Positions 57,295-64,000 of a stretch of DNA of 64,000 nucleotides are shown piece by piece. Origin of the DNA: Vagococcus acidifermentans. GTDB taxonomy: Bacteria; Bacillota; Bacilli; Lactobacillales; Vagococcaceae. The position numbers were made by a program, and so were the translations under genes. The first letter of the stretch is position 1, and every line of letters begins with the position of its first letter. A model generated the notes under the pieces. The model was given only the letters and a program-made list of their open reading frames with translations. It ran no database searches and had not been told where the DNA came from. The stretch covers positions 1-64,000 of the forward strand of contig NZ_NGKC01000011.1 in NCBI RefSeq assembly GCF_003987655.1, in the 5' to 3' direction.

Positions 57295-59211
57295 ATGAAA
57301 AATAAACGATTAATTACAATCGTAGCCGTTGTGCTGCTTTTCTTGGTCGGCAACTTTATTGTTGAAAAAGTGAATCAGGCGGAAAGCAAAGGGGATGCAG
57401 AGAAAGAGGTGCCGACTGTCGGTGTCTTGCAATTTGTCAGCCACCCTGCACTGGACACGATTTATCAGGGAACAGTGGACGCACTGGAAGACAGAGGCTA
57501 CAAGGACGGCGAAACAGTCACCATTGAATTTCAAAATGGCCAGGCGGACCAGAGCAAGCTGGCAACCATGAGCCAGCAGCTGATTGACAAAGGATCAGAT
57601 GTACTGGTGGGTATCGCGACACCGGCAGCACAGGCGCTGGCCAATACAACGAAAGATATTCCGATTGTGCTGGGGGCCATCAGCGACCCTGAATCAGCCG
57701 GTCTGGTCGAATCAAATGAACAGCCGGGCGGAAACATCACCGGCGTCAGCGATAAATCACCCGTCGGGGCACAGTTTGAACTGGTACAGACGCTCTTGCC
57801 GGAGGCCAAACGCGTCGGCATTCTATTTTCATCAGCAGAGGACAATTCCGATTATCAAGCTGAACAAGTTAAAATCGAAGGCGAAAAATTAGGATTCGAC
57901 GTCACACTGTATTCCGTTCCGTCAACGAATGAAATCACGCAGATGGTGCAAGTCATGAGCGGTGAAGTGGACTTGATTTACATTCCGACCGACAATACCA
58001 TCGCCAATGCGATGCAGACAGTGGTCGATACAGCCAATAAAACCAAAACACCGGTTATCCCTTCTGTCGATACGATGGTCGAACAGGGCGGTCTGGCAAC
58101 AGTTGGTATCAATCAATACGATTTAGGCTATCAAACAGGGCAAATGGTGGCGGATATTCTTGACGGCACCTCGGACCCGGCGACAACGCCGATTTTCACG
58201 TTTGAAGACGGGGACGTCATCATCAATGAGGAACAAGCGGCATTTCTCGGCATCACGATACCAGATGCAGTCAAGACGTCATTGAATCAGAAGAAAAATG
58301 CTGATGCACCAAAAGAAAATGTGACCATCGGTATTCTGCAAACAACAAGCCATGTCTCGCTGGATGACATCAAAGAAGGCGTGCTTGAGGGACTTAAGGA
58401 GAACGGCTATGCTGACACCGGCGACGTCAATATATTGGTTGAGAACGGTCAGGGCAACCAGAATAATTTACACACAATGGCGACCCACCTTGTCCAAGAA
58501 GGCGCCGATATTCTGATTGGCGTAGCCACGCCGGCTTGTCAGGCACTGGCCAATGCCACATCGGATATTCCCATTGTGATGGCCGCGGTGGCGGACCCGG
58601 TGAAAAGCGGATTGACTGAAAGCGAAGAAAAACCAAATACGAACGTGACCGGCGTCAAAAACCAAGCCCCGGTGGAGAAGCAGCTGAAACTGGCGCAAGA
58701 GCTGCTGCCAAAAGCTAAAACAGTCGGCCTGCTGTACAGTTCAGGAGAGGATAATGCCCGTACCGAAGCCGCACGCACACATAAGATTGCAGAAAAACTC
58801 GGGCTGACGACCAAAGATTACCCGGTGACGTCGACCAACGATATCCCGCAAATGATGCAGCAGATGAAAGGGGAAGTCGATGTCATCTATCTGCCGATTG
58901 ACAATACCATTGCAACTGCCATGGACACAGTGGTGGCAGAAGCCAACAAGCTTGAGCTGCCTGTCGTGCCGACAGTGGAACTGATGGTGGAACAAGGCGG
59001 CATTGCCACCGTTTCAATCAGCCAAACGGCAATCGGTGTCAAAGCCGGCGAGATGGCGGCGGATATTTTGACGAATGACACAAAACCGCAGACGACACCT
59101 GTCTATGCGTTGAAAGACGGAGATGTGGTTTATAATAAAGCGCAGCTGAAGAAATTGGGTATCACACTGCCTTCAACCGTCGCCAAAAAAGGAAAAGACG
59201 TCAGTCGATAG
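57295..59211 (+). CDS. trpX: Tryptophan-type ABC substrate-binding protein with two tandem binding domains
   Basis: 638 residues from ATG 57295 (CGGAGGAGAAAAAA before it; the longer frame crosses the terminator). An N-terminal hydrophobic segment (about 6-22) without lipobox Cys acts as signal anchor. Two complete ABC_sub_bind (PF04392-type) domains follow: about 39-323 and 342-625. They align throughout: TVGVLQFVSHPALD/TIGILQTTSHVSLD, VLVGIATPAAQALANTT/ILIGVATPACQALANAT, DLIYIPTDNTIANAM/DVIYLPIDNTIATAM, VEQGGLATVGI/VEQGGIATVSI. Streptococcal TrpX has one domain of about 330 residues. The duplicate is diverged, so it is old rather than a recent or assembly duplication. Substrate Trp is inferred from family and leader. 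Confidence 0.85.
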   Translation: MKNKRLITIVAVVLLFLVGNFIVEKVNQAESKGDAEKEVPTVGVLQFVSHPALDTIYQGTVDALEDRGYKDGETVTIEFQNGQADQSKLATMSQQLIDKGSDVLVGIATPAAQALANTTKDIPIVLGAISDPESAGLVESNEQPGGNITGVSDKSPVGAQFELVQTLLPEAKRVGILFSSAEDNSDYQAEQVKIEGEKLGFDVTLYSVPSTNEITQMVQVMSGEVDLIYIPTDNTIANAMQTVVDTANKTKTPVIPSVDTMVEQGGLATVGINQYDLGYQTGQMVADILDGTSDPATTPIFTFEDGDVIINEEQAAFLGITIPDAVKTSLNQKKNADAPKENVTIGILQTTSHVSLDDIKEGVLEGLKENGYADTGDVNILVENGQGNQNNLHTMATHLVQEGADILIGVATPACQALANATSDIPIVMAAVADPVKSGLTESEEKPNTNVTGVKNQAPVEKQLKLAQELLPKAKTVGLLYSSGEDNARTEAARTHKIAEKLGLTTKDYPVTSTNDIPQMMQQMKGEVDVIYLPIDNTIATAMDTVVAEANKLELPVVPTVELMVEQGGIATVSISQTAIGVKAGEMAADILTNDTKPQTTPVYALKDGDVVYNKAQLKKLGITLPSTVAKKGKDVSR

Positions 59212-59224
59212 AGGAGGAAAAAAC

Positions 59225-60112
59225 ATGCTTGTATCAACAATTGGGCAAGGCCTGTTATGGGCTGTCTTAGGATTGGGAATATTTATGACCTACCGCATCT
59301 TGAACTTTCCGGATTTAACGACGGAAGGGACTTTCCCGCTGGGCGGGGCTGTCTGCGTGACAGCCATCACCTCCGGCATGTCGCCCGTCACCGCAACTCT
59401 GCTGGGAACGGCCGCCGGCATGATGGCAGGACTGGTCACCGGACTTTTGTATACGAAAGGGAAGATACCGGTCATTCTCTCCGGTATTCTGGTGATGAGC
59501 GGACTGAACTCGGTAATGCTGTTCGTCATGAAATCACCTAATTTGTCTTTGCTGAATCAGCGCAAACTGCACGATGTGTTTCAAGGTCTCAATTTACCGG
59601 CTTATTACGATACCGTACTGATCGGCTTGACAGTGGTGGTTATCGTGATCGGCCTGCTGATTTATTTCTTTAATACCAACCTCGGACAAGGCTACATCGT
59701 CACCGGCGATAATGAAAATATGGCGCGTTCGATCGGCATCAACACAGACAACATGAAGATTTTGGGATTGACCTTGTCCAACGGCGTGATTGGTCTTTCA
59801 GGTGCACTGATTGCACAAAACGAGGGGTATGCCGATGTCAGCAAAGGGGTTGGGGTGATTGTCATCGGACTGGCCTCCATCATCATCGGCGAATTGATTT
59901 TCGGTGAGCTGACATTGCTTGAACGGCTGATTGCGATTGTGATCGGCAGTATACTTTACCAGCTGCTGATTCTGTTAGTCATCAAACTGAAATTTGATAC
60001 CACGTATCTGAAGATTTACTCGTCAGTCATTCTGGCCATCTGTCTGATGGTGCCGGAAATCAGAAACAGATTGCAGCGCCATGTGCAATTTGGGAAGGAG
60101 GAGCATAGCTAA
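59225..60112 (+). CDS. trpY: Tryptophan-type ABC transporter permease
   Basis: 295 residues with about eight hydrophobic segments of the BPD_transp_2/LivH-like fold used by TrpXYZ systems. Conserved region FPDLTTEGTFPLGGAVCVTAI near the N-terminus and SIGINTDNMKILGLTLSNGVIGLSGAL (about 168-194). A single permease gene, so probably a homodimer. ATG 59225 follows GAGGAGGAAAAAAC, 13 bases after trpX; its stop shares one base with the next start (TAATG). Confidence 0.83.
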   Translation: MLVSTIGQGLLWAVLGLGIFMTYRILNFPDLTTEGTFPLGGAVCVTAITSGMSPVTATLLGTAAGMMAGLVTGLLYTKGKIPVILSGILVMSGLNSVMLFVMKSPNLSLLNQRKLHDVFQGLNLPAYYDTVLIGLTVVVIVIGLLIYFFNTNLGQGYIVTGDNENMARSIGINTDNMKILGLTLSNGVIGLSGALIAQNEGYADVSKGVGVIVIGLASIIIGELIFGELTLLERLIAIVIGSILYQLLILLVIKLKFDTTYLKIYSSVILAICLMVPEIRNRLQRHVQFGKEEHS

Positions 60113-60882
60113 TGACACCTGTCTTAACCATCCAAAATGGGACGAAAATCATCCAAAACGGTGTGGATGAGCCTCGCAACATTTTAAATAAAATCAATCT
60201 GACCATCAACAAAGGTGATTTTATCACCGTACTCGGCGGCAACGGCGCTGGGAAATCAACGCTGTTCAACGCTATCACAGGGACTTTGTCATTGAGCAGC
60301 GGCACCGTCACATTAGGCGGCAACGACATGACCCATCTGAGGGAAGAAAAACGGGCCGCCTACATTTCGCGCGTGTTCCAGGATCCAAAGATGGGCACCG
60401 CACCGCGGATGACCGTTGAAGAAAACATGCTGCTGGCTCTGCACAGAGGGAAAAAAAGAACACTGAAGAAGCGGGAGCTGAAAGAAAACAGAGACTACTT
60501 CAAAGAACTTTGCGCACAAATCGGCAACGGACTGGAAAGACACATGACGTCTCCTGCCGGCAATCTGTCGGGCGGGCAGAGACAGGCACTCAGTCTGTTG
60601 ATGGCAACAATGACGAAGCCCGACTTGCTGTTATTGGATGAGCACACGGCGGCGCTTGACCCGAAAACAGCGAGACAGTTGATGACACTGACCAATGAAC
60701 GTATTCAGGAAAACCAGCTGACATGTTTGATGATTACCCACCGTATGGAAGATGCCTTGACGTACGGTAACCGCTTGATACTGCTTGAAAAAGGCGAGAT
60801 CAAACTTGATTTGCATGCGCAAGAAAAAGCCAAACTGACATTGCCGGACTTGCTGCTGTTTTTTGAAGAAACAGAAGACTAA
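60112..60882 (+). CDS. trpZ: Tryptophan-type ABC transporter ATP-binding protein
   Basis: 256-residue ATPase: Walker A LGGNGAGKSTL (about 42-52), Q-loop VFQDPKMGTAPRMTVEEN, signature NLSGGQRQALSLLMA (about 147-161), Walker B LLLLDEHTAALDP (about 168-180) and H-loop ITHRMED. DEHTAALDP with His after the catalytic Glu is common in this subfamily. Overlaps the permease gene by one base; the ribosome binding site GGAAGGAGGAGCATAG lies inside the permease end. Closes the operon before a strong hairpin. Confidence 0.88.
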   Translation: MTPVLTIQNGTKIIQNGVDEPRNILNKINLTINKGDFITVLGGNGAGKSTLFNAITGTLSLSSGTVTLGGNDMTHLREEKRAAYISRVFQDPKMGTAPRMTVEENMLLALHRGKKRTLKKRELKENRDYFKELCAQIGNGLERHMTSPAGNLSGGQRQALSLLMATMTKPDLLLLDEHTAALDPKTARQLMTLTNERIQENQLTCLMITHRMEDALTYGNRLILLEKGEIKLDLHAQEKAKLTLPDLLLFFEETED

Positions 60883-60891
60883 GCAAAACAA

Positions 60892-60926
60892 GGTGTTGGA
60901 CAAGTTAACTTGTCCAACACCCTGTT
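60892..60926 (+). terminator. Bidirectional terminator after trpXYZ-like operon
   Basis: Perfect 13-base arms GGTGTTGGACAAG and CTTGTCCAACACC around TTAA, between convergent units. Confidence 0.85.
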
Positions 60927-60930
60927 TACA

Positions 60931-61875
60931 TTACTTGAATAGAATCATGTAAGTGATTTGGAAAATAATCATGAAGACAGCTGTTGCCGCCTGATTTTTT
61001 ATGACTCCGTATTTGTTTTCCATATCGAGCATTGCTACTGGCACAATATTGAAATTGGCTGCCATCGGTGTCAGTAGTGTCCCGCAGTAACCGCAAGTCA
61101 AGGCAAGCATCCCGATCAGCGCCGGATTGGCACCGTAACTCAAGACGAACGGAGCACCGATGCCCACGGTCATGACGGTGATGGCGGCAAAAGCATTCCC
61201 CATAATCATGGTGAAGAGCATCATACCCAACGCGTAAACAATGATGCCGATATTGACATTGCCTTCCGGCACGATTGTTTTAACGGCGGAAGCAATGACA
61301 TCGCCGACACCAGCACTGGTAAAGACAGCACCGAGGGAGGCGAGCAGCATCGGCAGCATACTCAATGGCCCGACTGTCCCAAGCATGTCGGTGGCATCAT
61401 TCAGGAAAGTTGCCGGTTTGTTGTTCCGGGAAAAGAACATCAGAATCACGATGGCTGCCAGCACACCGAAACCGACACCGACCAGTGCACCTAAATCTGT
61501 GAGCAGGACGAACAGAATAGCACAGACACCGATACTGAATGCCGGGATGAAAATTTTCAGACCAAGCTTTTCTGACATTTTTTGCATGTATTCCTTAGAA
61601 GGCAGCTGGCTGTCGCCCTTGCTGACTTTCTTCGTTACCGCTGGCAGTGTCATAATAATAATCAAAATTCCGTTGACCATAGCAGGAATCCAGCGGCCTG
61701 CTGCAATCACTATACCGAGCGTGCACCAAAACAGCGCTGTACCGTAACGGTTTGGATTGGACTTATCCAGCAGATTTTTAATGCCTGCATAGATAACGAT
61801 TAGTCCCATGATGATATACAGACCTTCCAGCATTTTGTCACCAAGCATGATTGTCGGATCAGTAAAGAAACTCAT
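60931..61875 (-). CDS. DUF979 family membrane protein
   Basis: 314 residues with about nine hydrophobic segments. Notable conserved stretches: MLEGLYIIMGLIVIYAG, SMLPMLLASLGAVFTSAGVG, MIMGNAFAAITVMTVGIGAPF and ALTCGYCGTLLTPMAANFNI, which look like re-entrant or transport-core loops of DcuC/GntP-like carriers. DUF979 is paired with DUF969 in many Firmicutes, and the two probably form one split transporter. ATG 61875 follows GGGGGCGAAGTAAC and the DUF969 stop. The downstream end meets the shared terminator. Confidence 0.83.
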   Translation of the reverse strand: MSFFTDPTIMLGDKMLEGLYIIMGLIVIYAGIKNLLDKSNPNRYGTALFWCTLGIVIAAGRWIPAMVNGILIIIMTLPAVTKKVSKGDSQLPSKEYMQKMSEKLGLKIFIPAFSIGVCAILFVLLTDLGALVGVGFGVLAAIVILMFFSRNNKPATFLNDATDMLGTVGPLSMLPMLLASLGAVFTSAGVGDVIASAVKTIVPEGNVNIGIIVYALGMMLFTMIMGNAFAAITVMTVGIGAPFVLSYGANPALIGMLALTCGYCGTLLTPMAANFNIVPVAMLDMENKYGVIKNQAATAVFMIIFQITYMILFK

Positions 61876-61876
61876 G

Positions 61877-62572
61877 TTACTTCGCCCCCTTCGTCAAATC
61901 ACCGTAATACTTATTCCTCAGACGCTTGTCCCGGAAGTAGAAGTAGACACCAGAGAATATCAAGGCTGCCAGTGCGACCGGTATCTCAACCAGTGCCAGT
62001 TTTTCAAGTGTGACGTCATAACCCAAATCACGCAAGGTGGACTGAACGAGCAGACCGCCGGACCCGCCGATAAAGAGGACTTGCCCAAAAAACCAGCATA
62101 TATTTTCGATGGCTGAGGACATGCCTTTCAGCTCTTCTTCATAATATTTATTCATTTCCAGCTCTTTTGATTCGATTGTACCGACCGCCATCGGCATGAT
62201 AATCGGACGTACGAAACCTGCCACGCCCCCAAAGCTGACGTTGACAGCCGCCAGCAACATCCGGAAAACGGCGTAAATATTCAAAATAACACCGGCAGAA
62301 ACATTTTTAAACCGGCGGATAAAGGCTGCGGCTGATTCTTTCAGCCCGTTTCGTTCCATCGTTCCTGTTGCCAACATAATAATAATAAAAATTGCCATGC
62401 CGCGATTGCTGACAAAACTGGAGCCTAATGTTTCCAGCATGTTCTCAACGCCTAAACCTCCAACGAATGCAGTGACCAACAAAGCCACCATCACAATTAA
62501 AATGGAATCCAGTTTCAGGGCGAAGCCGACAATAACAATCAGCACACCCAGTAAACTTAGAATATTTTCCAA
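61877..62572 (-). CDS. DUF969 family membrane protein, TTG start
   Basis: 231 residues, six or so hydrophobic segments, starting at TTG 62572 (AGAAGGG 6 bases upstream; no ATG in position). MENILSLLGVLIVIVGFALK opens the protein; AVNVSFGGVAGFVRPIIMPM and ICWFFGQVLFIGGSGGLLVQ are conserved-looking core loops. Predicted to combine with DUF979 as halves of one carrier. In other Firmicutes the pair is often next to a peptidase such as pyrrolidone-carboxylate peptidase; here an M14 carboxypeptidase lies upstream, supporting a role in moving peptides or amino-acid derivatives. Confidence 0.8.
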   Translation of the reverse strand: MENILSLLGVLIVIVGFALKLDSILIVMVALLVTAFVGGLGVENMLETLGSSFVSNRGMAIFIIIMLATGTMERNGLKESAAAFIRRFKNVSAGVILNIYAVFRMLLAAVNVSFGGVAGFVRPIIMPMAVGTIESKELEMNKYYEEELKGMSSAIENICWFFGQVLFIGGSGGLLVQSTLRDLGYDVTLEKLALVEIPVALAALIFSGVYFYFRDKRLRNKYYGDLTKGAK

Positions 62573-62606
62573 TTTTTTCCCTTCTTTCTAAGTCGTTTTA
62601 ATGATG

Positions 62607-62643
62607 CAGGAGAACAGAAGCAGAAATGCTTTGTTTCTCCTGA
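62607..62643 (-). repeat. Intercistronic hairpin between M14 and DUF969 genes
   Basis: AGGAGAA and TTCTCCT arms around a partly paired loop; no T run on the minus strand. It may be an mRNA processing or stabilising structure rather than a terminator. Confidence 0.35.
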
Positions 62644-62648
62644 CGTGT

Positions 62649-64000
62649 TTATTGTTTGCTGTCAGTCGGAATGACAAGCGGACGCTGTCTGGTTTTATCA
62701 ATTCGGAAAGAATTCCCCGACAGCTCTGTGCCATCCGCTACATGCGTTTCCGCCATCATCAATTTATCAATCACCGCCAACCCGTGTACCGCATGCACTT
62801 TTGCACACAGCGCAAGCAAATCGCCTGTGGCTGTTTCGTCAGTCACTTCGCTGGTATAGCAGACAGTCGTAATCCACGGAAAGCGGATAGACGGGTAACG
62901 GTGGTCATGTTCATAAGCAAACGGTATATTATAATGAATCATTTCTTTGTAGTAATCGGCCGGAAATAGTTTTGGCAGCCAGCGGTGCGCATATTTTTCA
63001 AAGCGGTCCTGCCATTCCTTGTTCCAGAAAACCATGTCTTTGTGCTGGTTGATACTGTCAGCGATGGCATCTTCCAGCTGTTTATTGACAATCAAGTTTT
63101 GTTTGAATCGTTCATCATCAATTAGCCAGAAATAACCGTAAAGCAGCGAGCGCGGCAGCCAGAAGCCTTTGAAGGCCGGAGGGGTATAACCGGAAAACGG
63201 CTGTTCCCACTCGTGACTCGGCACACCGTGGTTATCAACGATGACGTCCGGCAGCCACTTTTCCCAAACCCGGCTAAAGCCGAGAGCTTCGGTGTGAATG
63301 GTATCGGGCTTGAAATACTCATAATAAAAATCTTTCCCCAGTGCATTGAAGCGGGCGATATGGAACTTCCATTCCGGATGTTCCTTTTGCAGGTCGTAAT
63401 GAAGTGCAGCACCGTCGGCATTTTCAAACGGTATCAGCACGAGATTCATTTTTTCTGCCAGCTTGCTGTACTCCGGACGTGTCAGCAATTCTTTAAGCAA
63501 TAAGAAGACGCCGTTTGTACCAGACACTTCATTGGCATGGTGGCGGGCATTAATAATTTCTGACGGCAGCTGACTGAGACGCTTGACGCGCGACACATAC
63601 CCTGTCAAGTTCGGGCATAGCTCAATGGCATGAATAGTCCGGCCTTGGTAGCTTTCAGCAATTGGATAGACATTCAGACCATCAACGTGTTTCAATTGCT
63701 CGATTATCGTCACATACTCTTCATAGCCGATCAGCTGGTCCGGCATCAAGTCGATGTCTTCAATCTTGACTGTTTTCTGGACAGATGGACGGTGAGGCAA
63801 GTCGGCAGAGAAACGGCGATTACCTGATACGATTTCCAAACAATCCAACGAGTTCAAAATGGTTGCCGCGTCAAGAAAATCATCAGCCAAAAGACGGCAG
63901 TAACTGTCGCAAAATCCTGATAAATCCGCGTCGCTGTTAAGTGTTACTGTTGCAGTCATACGGTTATCTTTCAGAGAAAGTTTGGTCAAGGCGGATGCGG
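62649..64000 (-). CDS. M14-family zinc carboxypeptidase-like protein (5' end outside window)
   Basis: At least 446 residues; the frame stays open through the right edge (ASA before LTKLSLK), and the TTG at 63989 has no ribosome binding site, so I treat the gene as continuing. The M14 zinc motif is INARHHANEVSGT (His-x2-Glu), with a third ligand in PDVIVDNHGVPSHEWEQPF. No signal peptide is visible in the part present. It cleaves C-terminal residues or amide-linked groups from a peptide; the substrate is unknown. It precedes the DUF969/DUF979 pair by about 75 bases, suggesting import of a small peptide or conjugate followed by hydrolysis. Confidence 0.82.
   Translation of the reverse strand, partial: ASALTKLSLKDNRMTATVTLNSDADLSGFCDSYCRLLADDFLDAATILNSLDCLEIVSGNRRFSADLPHRPSVQKTVKIEDIDLMPDQLIGYEEYVTIIEQLKHVDGLNVYPIAESYQGRTIHAIELCPNLTGYVSRVKRLSQLPSEIINARHHANEVSGTNGVFLLLKELLTRPEYSKLAEKMNLVLIPFENADGAALHYDLQKEHPEWKFHIARFNALGKDFYYEYFKPDTIHTEALGFSRVWEKWLPDVIVDNHGVPSHEWEQPFSGYTPPAFKGFWLPRSLLYGYFWLIDDERFKQNLIVNKQLEDAIADSINQHKDMVFWNKEWQDRFEKYAHRWLPKLFPADYYKEMIHYNIPFAYEHDHRYPSIRFPWITTVCYTSEVTDETATGDLLALCAKVHAVHGLAVIDKLMMAETHVADGTELSGNSFRIDKTRQRPLVIPTDSKQ

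Noticed and set aside
57295-59211. Assembly artefact as explanation for the doubled binding protein
   Set aside because: The two halves differ throughout at the residue level, so they are diverged copies, not a repeated read segment.

Overview
The window reads as the chromosome of a low-to-mid GC Gram-positive bacterium, most likely a Lactobacillales member of the Carnobacteriaceae/Enterococcaceae sphere. Supporting signs are a PyrR-attenuated pyrimidine operon with class 1B dihydroorotate dehydrogenase, a T-box leader, pyruvate formate-lyase with its activase, a manganese-type pyrophosphatase, RqcH, a TrpXYZ-type transporter and strong AGGAGG-type ribosome binding sites. Genus assignment is inference only; I could not search databases.

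Layout. 1-4.3 kb is an AT-rich accessory segment: two ABC-2 membrane proteins, their ATPase broken by a one-base frameshift just before the Walker A motif, and a divergent secreted 117-residue protein. 4.4-14.5 kb holds plsY, a small unknown gene, an amino-acid ABC transporter behind a T-box whose specifier reads CAC (histidine), and a divergent pair made of an AraC regulator fused to a glycosidase-like domain facing an M20 peptidase - MFS - M20 amidohydrolase operon. 14.5-18.9 kb is AT-richer again: a possible group II intron remnant, a CocE-type hydrolase with an MFS transporter, and about 0.7 kb without genes. 18.9-23.5 kb is parE-parC, and 23.5-27 kb is pflB-pflA behind a promoter with two dyads. 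27-36 kb carries a penicillin-binding protein remnant, small housekeeping and regulatory genes (GNAT, HAD, TetR, MerR/GyrI), ppaC and rluD.

36.2-49.7 kb is one long pyrimidine transcription unit: pyrR, pyrP, pyrB, pyrC, carA, carB, pyrK, pyrD, pyrF, pyrE. PyrR-type attenuators lie before pyrR and before pyrP. The unit then continues without a visible terminator into an alpha-carbonic anhydrase, which could supply bicarbonate to CarAB, and a diaminopimelate dehydrogenase. 49.7-56.9 kb has cell-surface and quality-control genes (membrane-anchored propeller glycosidase, rqcH, GNAT, CDF transporter, zinc-ribbon membrane protein).

56.9-60.9 kb is the most striking region. A strong promoter leads into a 22-codon leader peptide with two Trp codons, then five RNA segments able to form mutually exclusive hairpins ending in a terminator, then a second terminator, then a TrpXYZ-like transporter. 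Its substrate-binding protein is a tandem duplication of the whole binding domain in one polypeptide. The window closes with a DUF969/DUF979 membrane pair and an M14 carboxypeptidase cut by the window edge. Two amino-acid transporters are thus controlled by two different RNA logics: tRNA sensing by a T-box, and apparent ribosome stalling on a leader peptide.
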